From Saksenaea vasiformis B4078 (lineage: Eukaryota; Mucoromycota; Mucoromycetes; Mucorales; Saksenaeaceae): a stretch of DNA of 64,000 nucleotides. The position numbers and the translations under genes are program-made. Every line of letters begins with the position of its first letter. The first letter of the stretch is position 1. The notes under the pieces were generated by a model. It saw nothing but the letters and a program-made list of their open reading frames with translations. It was not told where the DNA came from and did not search any database. Shown piece after piece: positions 1 to 10,559 of this stretch. Location of the stretch: the NCBI GenBank assembly GCA_000697055.1, contig JNDT01002341.1, positions 1 to 64,000 of the forward strand. The letters are read 5' to 3'.

Positions 1-2807
1 AATGCTGTTGCAGGTAGCTCTCTTTCCACCCGTAAACGAAAGTTATCACAAGTCGAAAAGGGTATTTCGAAACAAGCGAGACAAAGAGGGAAGCGCCGGA
101 AAACAGCTGCAATCCAGAACGTAGCGTCAAATCGATGCAGCTCCTGCCTGGAGAAGGGGATTTATCAGCAGCAAGTACCACATGGTTCACGAAGAAGTCG
201 ACACTGTCCAGATCACACCGAAACATTAAATGAACGACTCAAACGCTTACTGGGTGAAAAGCATCGCCGCTTTGTTCGCAAAATCGGATTAGATACGATA
301 TTGCGTTTGACAGAGCATCAAAAGGACCAATTTATCCAGCATGTCAGTAACCTTGTCGATTTCCAGCGCGAGGAGGCGATCAAATCACAGTGCTTTGCAA
401 TGTATTACGTTCTACAGTTACTTGACAACGACCAAGAGGTGCCACCAATACTGTTCTCTCAGTACTTTTTCTATGCATGTATGCAGCTTGTCTTGGGAAG
501 GAATATCACCAGCAGCAACCGGAAGTTACCCAGAGAAGACATGACCGAATCTTTCACTGCATTTGTTCAACAATTTCCTCATTCCCTTGTAACGAGACAG
601 TACCAATATTCCCATGCGTTAACGTCGTTAGCCGTACAGTCAGCTATTATTTTCACAAACTCCGTTACCGAAACGTTCGAATCTCGCGCAATCAAATACT
701 TCCATTTTAGGCTGAGAGACCTTGTAGAGGTATGTAGATATATTATCATTACCGTTATGATTGACTCATACTCGTATGTAGGATATAGCAAAGAAAGACG
801 CCACTGCACTGGCTGGATATATCTACGACTACTGTGCAGGTGTTACGGTCCCTGAGTGGCCGGAGGCTGTTCAGCATTCTGAAGACCTGCAGATTGCAGT
901 AGAAGAAATAATTGTCAGTTTCGACTCTGTGCCCCGACCAATCAATCTGGAAAATATATCTGCGCAGCCAGGAATATACCTTCGTAGTCTATATGACATG
1001 CTACAAGAATTAGAGGCGTATAACACGCAGCAAACGGAGCTTGCAGAAGAGATCCAGACGGTTGCAACTCGAAGCTGGGCATTTGCTTTGATTCGGTCTA
1101 TCGAAGAATTCGAAGTACTTGGTCGTCGATACCGATCACGATTAGTGACAAAAATTGTGGATGCTGTCAATTCATCTCAACCGACTCATCTCAACGCTGA
1201 GCGTTTATCATTCGAATCTCTTGAATACATACAGCATACTATTGATACCACTTGAGCTCAGATCAGCAATTCAATCCAATACCATCGTCAGATTGAGCAG
1301 TCCGGTTCGAGCAACATCGCTCGTGAGAACTGTTTTCGCCCTGAATCATTTACATTTGTCCAACAACAGAAGATTTTCTCTTTGGTGCCACAGTACGGTT
1401 TCAAGCGTCAATATGCCAGTATCGATATCCAAACCCTTCGACAATTGCTTCGTCAAAGTGGCGTTCAGTTACTACATAGTGGGGCTCGCCAACAGACACA
1501 AGAGCAACATAAGCAAGATACACGACAATTCGCAGCAGTCTTTGACTTCAACAAAATTCGATGCAGAAGGTAGTTAATATCTGGACCAAGATCATTTACT
1601 AATAAGCTCTTTAGTCTCTTAGAGGACCTTGATTTGGATGAACCTCGAGAACTGTTCACAAACCTCGTAAGAACAGACAGCTATGCAATCGACTTTATAT
1701 TTGCTCGCAGAACAACAGAGGAACAAGACTTACCAGATCTGGACGCCACAGACTTTGATGAATGGGAGCTTAATAACGTATTCGACTTATGGGGAGCTGA
1801 CCCGGGGATGACGGAGATTTATGTAGCTAGTAATAGTCATAGAACAGAACCTCATGAAATTCGAAAGATGTCCACAGCAGAGTTTTATGTCATGGCTGGG
1901 TACAAGAAGACGAATGCGAATATCCTGCGAATGAAGCGCGAAACCGAAATACTTGCAGTAGAACAAGAGATCGCAACGCGGAAGACAGCAAACCCAGAGA
2001 CAATGGCAACGTACCTCGAATCACTATTGCCAAATCTGGAGCAGCTATCTTCTATGATGAAAGGCTTGCAAGTCTCCGATTCTTGAACTATATTGGCAAG
2101 CAGCGGGCTGAGGCTGAACTTATCAACATACTGCTTGATGGTGGCAAAAAATATAATCTACGCGGTCTGAAACAGAAACGGAAGACCTGGAGAAAGAAGA
2201 AGCAACAAAAGTATGTGCCTTTCAAATTGTAATATGAGCTTGACTAACTTTTTTATTTTATCTTCACGTATAGGAAACGGGCAAGGAAGAAGAAGTATGG
2301 CAGTTACACTTATTGGCACCGCTGTTAATCCTCTTTGGTTGGTAGGCGTCCACGATCACAGAAACAGAAATGGCGAAAGGCACCACTACGGCCAATGCCA
2401 GACAGGATCCCTTTGGTTGCATTCGGGAATGCCACATTCCAAACGAACATGCGCGGCAAGATTTCTGGACTGGCTGACCGCTGTCGAGTTCTCCTGAAAA
2501 AGGCAGAAAATGCCGGTTTACTTGTTATGGTCAATGTGGACGAGTACAACACGTCAAAGGTAATATTGACAAACACATGGAGACACTCCATATTAACGAG
2601 GATACTTAGGTGTGCTCCAGATGTCAGCAGAAGAACATGGAAAGCTTACGACTGAACGAAGAAGTGTACGGGACGCTGCATAGCGTGCTCGGTTGCCAAA
2701 CCTGTGGCACGTTATGGCAACGCGATGTCAACGCCAGCAGAGACATACACAAGCTTGCAACATGCTCTTCACTTGGTCAAGGCCGACCATCAGTGTTGCA
2801 ACGCTGA
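1..2807 (+). pseudogene. Fanzor (eukaryotic TnpB-like RNA-guided nuclease), 5' truncated by window edge and broken
   Basis: The reading frame is open from base 1, so the start lies outside the window. Introns are placed at 730-781, 1570-1614, 2211-2273 and 2560-2609. The N-terminal part has a CSSC...HCPDH cysteine/histidine cluster and a long helical region. The C-terminal part is a split RuvC nuclease. GADPGMTE has the RuvC-I Asp at 1799-1801. VDEYNTSK has Glu at 2542-2544. CSRC (about 2613-2624) and CQTC (about 2698-2709) form a zinc ribbon. QRDVNASRDI has the RuvC-III Asp at 2724-2726. This order is that of Fanzor/TnpB proteins, which use a guide RNA to cut DNA and are spread by transposons. 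Three lesions are visible: an in-frame TGA at 1253, a frame change near 2035-2045, and a TAA at 2326. The key residues nonetheless survive. No intact ORF remains, so it is called a pseudogene, although sequencing error or unusual splicing could mimic this. The family call is firm; the state of decay is less so. Confidence 0.82.
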
Positions 2808-3190
2808 TCATATCTCGCTGTAACAAAAACAGTAGATGCTTACGGGTTAGCCTTTTTTTTTTCATCGAGTATTTATTGACATTTTTTTTTGTCAGGTGAC
2901 TGTAGATGTCCAAACTGTTATTTATAATCAGACCCCTTTGTCGCGTTAATTCACTAAGATTGCCGCATACACACTTTTCGCTTTATGTCAAAAATTGCGG
3001 AGCATAGATTTAGCGGACTATGCTCGAGCGCAACAAATTGGATTCAGTAAAGCGTTTCGGCGTATCGGCGTATCTCTACAATCGGTCGTTGGATTAGACT
3101 ATGTTGAATTACAAAATGTTCGACAGATTTCTGTTTTATTAGCGGCATCTTCAGTTTTTCCCCGATTAGTTACAAGAAAGCAGCTAAGAT
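2808..3190. other. Intergenic gap between convergent Fanzor relic and delta-COP
   Basis: The gap is AT-rich with T-runs near 2850 and 2885. A plus-strand open frame starting with TTG near 2995 overlaps the delta-COP 3' end and resembles nothing known. Fanzor guide RNAs are usually encoded at or beyond the 3' end of the nuclease gene, so this is where one would look, but no structure could be assigned by eye. Confidence 0.4.
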
Positions 3191-5249
3191 CTATCCTATG
3201 GTGTAATCGTCTGCTGAAAGAAGGACTTCTTTGGAGAATGTAACTGCTTCATCTGTTTCAACGTTTTGTACGTTGAGAACCTACGATTTCAAAATAAGCT
3301 CATGTTGCGCGAAACACACGTTTACTACACTTACATCAATACCGCAGATAAGTTGGTCGCTGATAAAGGAAACAAGCACAGGGAAGAAAGCTTCAGCGCT
3401 ATCTCCAGGAATGTTACATTCAAGCAAGCCAGACTTGTTTGTGCTACTGATCACGGGTAATTGCCAGTCAAGGACATGTCGTTGACGGTCAACAAAGTAG
3501 GATCCGTCCACATGATTGACATTAACAGATGGCTCAGCTCTATTCACCCACGTTAAATATTCAACCTGTGCATCGTGTCTACTTCAAACTCACGGAAGGG
3601 GAATCGAGATAATGACATCCCGAAGTTCGAGATGATCTGCCTCCAGTTCATATTCAATATTCACATCGCAGGTTCCGTCGCCAGCAGGTGATGGCCAGCA
3701 GTTGACTATAAAAACGTGTCAGTTCATCCATAGGGCACACGCACTTCGCATCTTCGTACCTGAAAGCGGCACAGCCGTTTCGTCGCGTGTTGAAAATTTC
3801 CACTTGACAACCTCCAGATCTTGGTTAGCTGGGAAAGGCCGTGCAACGTCACGCATTTGTACGGTGTTGTCTTGTTTAAATGCTGATTTGTCCACATTGG
3901 GATGGGTCTACGAACAAGTAATTTATAAGCAAACAAGGACGGACACATGCTATGTAGAGTTACCTTGAATTGGATAGATGCATCTTCGGCAGCCTTGATA
4001 CTGAGACGGATTCGAGCATGAGCCGGATCCGTGACCTTCAACGTAAGCACACCCTTGACATCCATTTGTTCCAAACCACCATCCTTGTTTGCAGCCAAAG
4101 AAACTCGCTCTTCAATATCGACGTGCACACTAGCATGTACAGTTAAGCACTCAAGTGTATGTTTTCACACGCAAATTACCTTTCTTGGTGTTTGGGGGTC
4201 GCTCCTGTTGCCGAAAAGCTTGTTTGCTTGAGCAGAGGCTCCTCGACTTCGGTTTTGATTGCTTCGAATAGATCTGCGGTCTTTGGTTTGCGTCCAAGCT
4301 GCATTCCCTTTGCTCTTGATGTAGGTGCAGGTGGAGTGGATGATCTCCTATAGTACAGCTATGGGCTATCCGTCGGCTAAAAACATTGATTTTGTCTTAC
4401 CCTCCATAGGATGATGGCGTTTCCACATTTGTCTGAATAGTAGGATCCAAAGAAGGCGAGAACTGACCACCCATATAATTGTTGCTGCTGAAATTACCTT
4501 GCATGAATCCTTGACCCCGCTTTTGTGCTTCCTTTCTTTGCATTTCGAATTGCTTAGCTCTCCTCTTAAGCTCTTCCTTTGCTTCTTGCTCTTTGTTCTG
4601 TGGAACATATCAGTAAACAACTTGCCTGTTGGATGCGCACAACTCTAACCTTGGCAATAATCTCTTGGATTCGTTCTTCATGACTCTCCATCTCAGTAAT
4701 GCTCTTGATTTGTGCAAGGTTGACGTTTTCCCTGTGGCCTTCCGAAATAATCTCGTCAAACGCACACAGCACTTCGAACGAGTTTTGAAGGATCTCTCTT
4801 TCATCGCAGGAGCCGCAGATATCGGTTACAACGCGTGCAAAAAGATGAAGTGATTCAATGTCTTGCAGAATATTTGACTGTACAGCTTCGGTAAACTTCG
4901 TTTTTTTCGTGTTTATGGTTACGGTACCTGACGATTTGTGATTAACACCATGAAGAGTTCCTCCAGGGGCTGATACACGTAGCGAACGTGTTCGGTTTCG
5001 ACAGTTGTGTGTTGTTGTCCCGTGCTTGTCAATTTGGGGAACGAAGCGAGTAAACCTTCGATACGGGAGCGCTGCATCTCGCGAAACTGGCGGGAGAGAA
5101 CGGCTGAGAACAGGATGAGAAACAGCCAGTTTGTCGTTCGGTTCATCCACAAATACCTTTGCCGCTTTTCGTCACAATTGCTGCTGCTAACACAACCTAA
5201 TAGTATTCATCGTCAGCTGGAATTCAGTGCAATGGTGAACACCCACCAT
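3191..5249 (-). CDS. RET2: Coatomer subunit delta (delta-COP, archain)
   Basis: This is a subunit of the COPI coat that drives retrograde Golgi-to-ER vesicle transport. The first coding exon is only the ATG (5247-5249). After an intron (5197-5246) comes [13 protein letters not shown], then [17 protein letters not shown] (exon 4928-5103), then [17 protein letters not shown] through [14 protein letters not shown] (4650-4877), together forming the longin-like domain. A basic linker follows (4401-4597, [20 protein letters not shown]). The rest is the C-terminal mu-homology domain, with [20 protein letters not shown] and [16 protein letters not shown]. The last exon reads [19 protein letters not shown] and ends LSADDYTIG before TAG at 3191. 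There are about ten exons with short introns, all preserving the frame. It is convergent with the Fanzor relic. Identity is secure; some middle splice sites are approximate. Confidence 0.93.
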
Positions 5250-6117
5250 GATGTGATGCTCAGTACAAGATAATTTCGGTCCATCAATGTGCGGATTATG
5301 TTTCCCCAAATTCACGTGATGTCGGAAATTGAATTTGCACTCGTGTCTTCACCGTTTTGGCCTGCGGATCCTGTTTTTTACTTCCCGTTGGCAATCCTAA
5401 CCAACATACCTAGGGTCTGTCAATGTACGTTGTGTCCGTCGTAAATGGTTTTTTGTACGACTAAGGCGCTCTTTATTGAGAAGTATTTGCAGAACTATAG
5501 AGTACTACTTCTATATCTTTGTAATAGACTATCTATGTGATAACCGAGATGATGAATTTGCAAGTGCGTAGTTTTTCTGCCTTTGTGACACGCAAGTTTT
5601 GACAACACGATAATGCAAAGGTTGGAAAAAAAAGTTGTCTTCCACTTTGCACTGATATGGGAGAATCTAATTTACTCCTCTTCGCATTCGTCCTTCCTTA
5701 ACATTTAATCCTAATGAATGCGGCAAGCTGAATATCTCATCCATGTTAACACGCAATTCAGCGAAGAATTGGTGCTCTCTGGAGCGTTTAGCTGAAGCCG
5801 CAGTCAATGATCATAAAATGGAGCTCTTGACGCGAATATGCTCGTGAAGAAATCCTGAACGCCATACCGACAATCACGAGAAAACAGATGAATAGGTCCT
5901 CGCTAGCTTTGTACTGTTAGTTTGTTGAACAGCACCTTAGAATTTCCACAAACAAAAAGTGGTCCGCAGAAATGAGGATTACTAGGGACATTCATCACGC
6001 GGAGTTTATGCAAGACCACTCAACATTTCGTAATATCTCCATCATCTAAAACAGTCTGAAGTCAAAGACTAACTGTTACTTTTAACATATTTCACTGTTC
6101 CTAAAGATATTCTGTAC
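5250..6117. other. Gene-free stretch upstream of delta-COP
   Basis: This holds the presumed delta-COP promoter and about 800 bp of AT-rich DNA. No ORF of note, repeat or RNA gene was seen. Confidence 0.5.
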
Positions 6118-7083
6118 TTGACATGGATATCTGCTTTGTGTATCGTGTCACCTGAAGCACGTCGTCTTTTTGAAATGCTCCCACGGTTAAAGTCTCCCAA
6201 TTTCCAGCCTCAAACGAAAGCAGCGCTCCAGGAATACGAACAACATTATATTCCATCAATTCTCAGAAAGAAATGGGTCATTCCTCTCGAGAAGCTTTTG
6301 AGTTTAAAGAAGATGGAGTGTCCCTACGATCAGGAAGAAGAGGAGTACGACGTCGGCGCGGTGGAGGTGTCAAGAATGGACGCAGAAGACAGCAAAGTGT
6401 TGAACGATGAAGGAGAGATAGTAGGAGAAGGAAAAGATGTTGTCGACTGCCTGACATTGCAATGTCTGGGAAAATGGCGAAAGCAGATCTATAAATGGCT
6501 GCATTTTGCGATTAAGCGGTAATTGTATTTATTTACTGTCACCTCGCATGATAATTCGTATATGCAATGAATTAACAAGCCGTGGAATTAATTCATTTAG
6601 GAATAAGAGGACAGTTATCCACAGTTCACCTTGTAAGCCAAGGTCTTTACGTGGCTGTGCCACAGAAAAAATTCTCGATCCCGTCTAGCTACAGTACAAT
6701 GATGGATTTCCAAGAGACAATGGAAGCGTTGCTCTTGGCAAAGGTAATTTATGAAATAGATAATCAAACGTGCATCTCGCTCACAAAACTTAATCAGAAC
6801 GTCATGGAAAAAAAATGCACGATGTGTCCAAGCTAGTATCGAAGAACTGGAGAACAGATGCACATCATTTGGGATGCCTCTGGGCCGCCCTGAGTTGTCC
6901 TCCAGTTATTGCAAAAAGACAACGTGGACAAGGCCGACTTGGTTTATCCTGTCACGAGACAGTGGCTCAGACGATTTGAACAGTTACATGTTTTGCCAAA
7001 CATCAGCAGGCAGTGATACAGCTGATGATGAAGATAGTATGTTCAAGACTATCGTGGAAGGGAAAACAAATGAATTTGGCTGA
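6118..7083 (+). CDS. Unidentified multi-exon coding-like region, possibly degraded
   Basis: A first open segment (6118-6522) contains ISALCIVSPEARRLFEML and an acidic stretch, YDQEEEEYDVGAVEV. A second segment after a plausible acceptor near 6600 reads RGQLSTVHLVSQGLYVAVPQ and MMDFQETMEALLLAK, followed by a donor at about 6742 and an acceptor near 6797. Beyond the run of eight A's near 6808 the frame must change to continue into IEELENRCTSFGMPLGRPEL and a serine/aspartate-rich end that stops at 7081. The amino acid composition and codon use look like real protein. The poly-A frame break suggests a pseudogene or an error. I do not recognise the family; a lineage-specific or transposon-borne gene is possible. 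Confidence 0.35.
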
Positions 7084-7787
7084 TACACCAGGCGGATGTT
7101 TAACGGTACAACAAGTTTGCAAATGTTATAAGCGATGAAAATCGTTACGGAGCTCCAGAGTAGCCATTTTACTATAGAAAAACATCCTGGAAAGATCTTG
7201 AATTCTGTTGCTCTTGTAAGATATTTGTACGATGTTTTCAAGAATTTTACAAGATTTTGCAATAGTTAAGATAGTTTCCGGTAATGTTTCTTTTGTTTAC
7301 AGATTCTTTTGTCAGTAGGTCTTATTCAACAACCTAGCTAGCATAAAACTTAAAGGTTGCCTCGAGATAGTCTCCCGTTGGCATTTCGTAATGACCTGTT
7401 TCCTCTCAATTGCATAAAGGTACAAAGCCAATCTTCTCGCTTCAATGCGTAACCATTTTAAACAGTTATAAATAAGTGAGAAAACGAGCAGCTCGTTCAA
7501 GTTTTTTTCTTTAGCAGTAAGGGAGATGCAAAACTATCATTTATACATTTCTTAACTCCAGTTGTCTCGGATGAACACTGTAAGACGACATTTTCAACTC
7601 ATAACAAATAAATAGTTGGTTTAAACAGATATTCCATGATTGAAGATGCCATTAAATGTAGCAAGAGGGGAGACGGTGAACATCGGGTAAATGTTCTACC
7701 ATTGCCTGCTTTGCTGCACGTCCCGACGTCGCTTATCCCGACTGGTCTGTAAACCCACATCGATTGTTTTCCTTGCATCCGCTTACT
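7084..7787. other. Gene-free stretch upstream of the roadblock gene
   Basis: AT-rich DNA with only short frames. The last 100-200 bases presumably contain the promoter of the dynein light chain gene. No repeat or RNA gene was seen. Confidence 0.45.
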
Positions 7788-8257
7788 ATGGTACGGCAGT
7801 GAATAGAACTCATTGTATTTTCATTCTCATCAACGGGTCATGAATAGTCCATTGAAATTGATGAAACCTTGAAACGGCTCAAGAATCGTAAAGGTGTCAA
7901 AGGCGTTGTCATTCTCAATGGCGATGGCCAAGCCATTCGTTCTACATTAGATAATGACCTAACAAAGCAATACGGAAAACTCATTTCAGCGCTTGTTCAG
8001 CAAGCCCGTACTTCTATTGCTGCACTAGACAACCAGGTACGAGAACATGGACTAAAAAGGACAAACGGAAGACTCAACATAATACGGTAGAACGATTTGA
8101 CATTTTTACGTGTGCGTACGAAAAAGCATGAAATCATGATTGCTCCTGGTAAGAGAAACTCATCTCTAGACTGTGCTGATTATATTAACAATGGCCTTTA
8201 CCAGACCACGAATACCTACTGATCGTCATCCAAAATCCCGCAGAAACCATGCAATGA
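7788..8257 (+). CDS. Dynein light chain roadblock/LC7 type
   Basis: This is a small subunit of the cytoplasmic dynein motor that dimerises and binds the dynein intermediate chain. The coding exons are 7788-7790 (ATG only), 7848-8036, 8091-8148 and 8205-8257, giving 100 aa, the usual family length. Signature segments are ETLKRLKNRKGVKGVVILN, IRSTLDNDLTKQYGKLI, NDLTFLRVRTKKHEIMIAP and EYLLIVIQNPAETMQ. They cover the whole roadblock alpha/beta fold. The start was chosen because ATG at 7788 is followed directly by a GT donor, and splicing to 7848 gives MSIEIDETLKR, matching the family's short N-terminus. No other in-frame ATG precedes the conserved region. Identity is secure. Confidence 0.92.
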
Positions 8258-8423
8258 TATCTTTTTTCTTTTTACCAATGTCATATGATCATTAGCCCAG
8301 TGCTCATATCTCATCGACAATATATACATGTTTTACCTCTCTCAACAACTGTTAGTCACTTGGATCCGAGACGGATCTACACGTAAACAAAGTCTATCTT
8401 ATCTATCTCTATCTTATCTATCT

Positions 8424-9170
8424 TTAAGGGAATGTACATTGCTGCATCACTTTTAGAAAGTTGTCTGCTTGAGGGTCCCCTAAAGTATTGTACATGATAA
8501 TTAAATGTTGCTCAGCGATACTGTGCAATAGAGAGTTCTTGTCGATACACTTTCGTATCTTCAGTATTGTACTCGCACGATGTCTCATCGAGAAGTTTAG
8601 TATGATCCCACGCTCTTCATGATCGATCAGGAGAAGCACTGCTTCGATCCACGGTGAAAGAGAACGAGCAATGGATCACTATTTAATATCTGTGTTTCAT
8701 GATCCAATTATGGAATAAACTCTTTGAAAGTTTATCATGTTTAAAAGAGATTCTGGCTCAGTACGGTAAAAGAACAATCATCACGTCCCAGTTGTACCCA
8801 ATTGTCCATTTATTTACGAAATACAATAATGCTTCACGAACTTTGCGGGCCGTCTGCCTCCGGAGCTTTCGAATGCTTCTTCTCCGATAAACGGACTATC
8901 GATGGATTGACATGGTCCTCGAGTATCTCTTCGGGCAGCGACTGATAAACATTCAAATAAGTCTGGTGCTCGCCCTTGAGCCGCCGAAGAACATCTACTG
9001 TCTCCTTGAGTGCAACTTGTATGTGTTTTTCCTTTGGATTAATAAAATGCTATTTTACTTTTGTTTTTCTTGACCATTGATATAATATACTTACAGTCGA
9101 GTTCAGATGTAATTGCACAAAATGCTGCAACGAATTGAACTCCTTTTTTTACTCGTCATTTAAATGCAAT
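8424..9170 (-). other. Unidentified coding-like fragments, minus strand
   Basis: Three stretches read like real protein. One (about 9093-9140) gives VQFVAAFCAITSELD before a GTAAGT donor. A second (8834 to about 9013) gives ETVDVLRRLKGEHQTYLNVY and LPEEILEDHVNPSIVRL, ending with TGA at 8834. A third (8424 to about 8660) gives SLSPWIEAVLLLIDHEERG, HRASTILKIRKCID and MYNTLGDPQADNFLKVMQQC before a stop. They may be exons of one helical protein or pieces of a decayed gene. I could not join them into a single frame or name a family. The neighbouring transposon debris favours decay. Confidence 0.3.
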
Positions 9171-9508
9171 GGCGCTTGGGAGTTTTGCACCAAACATCGC
9201 CTTGAAGTTGGTCATACAGCGGTCCCCCCAACAATTTCAACCACTAAAATACAGACATCAGGCTGAAATTACCGGGAATTGGAATTGGCTGAACTGGTTT
9301 AACGTGTAGCTACTCCTCCAGTTTCTCCAGAAAGTTTGAAAATACCAAGGGTTGAAACAATTGATGGTGGAATTATCGGGGACCATTGTACTGAAAAAAG
9401 AGGAAGTGTGTGGGAAACTTTAGGATGAAGAGTGATGAAATATGAGTGATGATGCAAACCTTTCTTCACAATATCCACATATGAAAAGTCACTACCTCAT
9501 TACGAATA

Positions 9509-9789
9509 ATGCTCCTACTCACTAAGTCTGAAGACGTTGCGAAGTATATTACGTCCCGAGGTTATCGCTGTGCTTATCTTCCTGCATCTCCTCCTGAGCT
9601 CAACCCAATTGCACAGTTCTGGTCTGTAGCTAAAAGTAAAGTTGAGCGTCATAGATTTCTGGAAAAAAAGAGACTTTATCGACGAGGATCACTGATGCTT
9701 GTAACAGCTTAACGGTGAGCGATTTCTACGGTTTCGTTTCTCATTCACATAAATGTTGGGATAAGTGCTGCGATAGAGAAACTATGTAA
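9509..9789 (+). pseudogene. Tc1/mariner-type transposase, C-terminal remnant
   Basis: The fragment encodes the end of a DDE transposase. It has VAKYITSRGYRCAYLPASPP, then ELNPIAQFWSVAKSKVERHR, which contains the third catalytic acidic position region typical of the Tc1/mariner DDE_3 fold. After an A-run at about 9661-9668 the frame shifts. In the new frame the protein continues ETLSTRITDACNSLTVSDF and GFVSHSHKCWDKC, the classical C-terminal tail, to TAA at 9787-9789. The N-terminal two thirds, including the first two catalytic aspartates, are absent or unrecognisable upstream, so the copy is dead. It lies 20 bp outside the left inverted repeat of the next element, in the wrong orientation to be its own transposase. 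Confidence 0.75.
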
Positions 9790-9811
9790 TATTTCCATTA
9801 CAAGTCGCATA

Positions 9812-10521
9812 CAGTGCGCTCTCTCTAGTTTCAAGTCCTCCGTTCCTTGCAAAATACTTGAAAATTCCGGGTTTTGACATTATAGAGGATGTGTCACCAA
9901 GCGTTCTGAGCATGAATTTAGTTGCATGGTGGATAAAGCTCTCGTTTGGCACACTAAAACGCAATCTTAATACCTTCCAAAATTGCTGGCGCAAGGCATG
10001 TTTCATGGACAAAGCTGTTCATGGACAAAGCTGTTCATGGAGATAAACCAACCTCAGTGCTGGATGAACTTGTGACAGGCATGAATAGTCAGCTTCAGGT
10101 TATTAAGTGGATCACAGTAGCAATATCCGATTTTGAAGGTTGCTGCTGAGAAGAAGAGGATGCTGTTCATCCAAGAACTGAATACGAACGTATTCACTGA
10201 TATGACGATGAGGTGACTGAAAATGACGACATACCTCCACCTGCGGAAGAGAAACGTTGCGTTCCCACTTAAAGATCAATTGTTTCGCGTTGACACAATG
10301 ATAAATTTTCTTGATGAGGAGGTATTACATCCTATTTTGCAAAGGATCAATGCGATTAGCAAACCTTTGAGCACTAAACCTCCCCGCGATAAAAGATTCA
10401 ACCTCCTTTTCAGTCTTGAACTTGATATTACAGAGGGTTAGAAAACCTACACTATGTTTTCTGGCGGGGGACCCGAGATTTCTTGAAAAAACCGGGTTTT
10501 GAAATTAGAGAGGTTGCACTG
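9812..10521. mobile_element. TA-flanked inverted-repeat element (Tc1/mariner-like, non-autonomous), 710 bp
   Basis: The left end begins CAGTGCGCTCTCTCTAGTTT (from 9812). The right end, read on the minus strand from 10521, begins CAGTGCAACCTCTCTAATTT. Both ends are flanked by TA (9810-9811 and 10522-10523), the target duplication of Tc1/mariner elements, whose termini often begin CAGTG. Inside there is no transposase. It holds only short frames, among them 10223-10441, and a 17-bp direct duplication near 10003-10036. It could be a deletion derivative of a larger Tc1 copy or a MITE that captured unrelated DNA. Confidence 0.65.
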
Positions 10522-10559
10522 TATACGAGGAGGATAATATCTCACACACAGACGCGTGT

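Noticed and set aside
2995..3243. Plus-strand open frame beside the Fanzor relic
   Set aside because: It starts at TTG, overlaps the well-supported last exon of delta-COP and has no recognisable motif.
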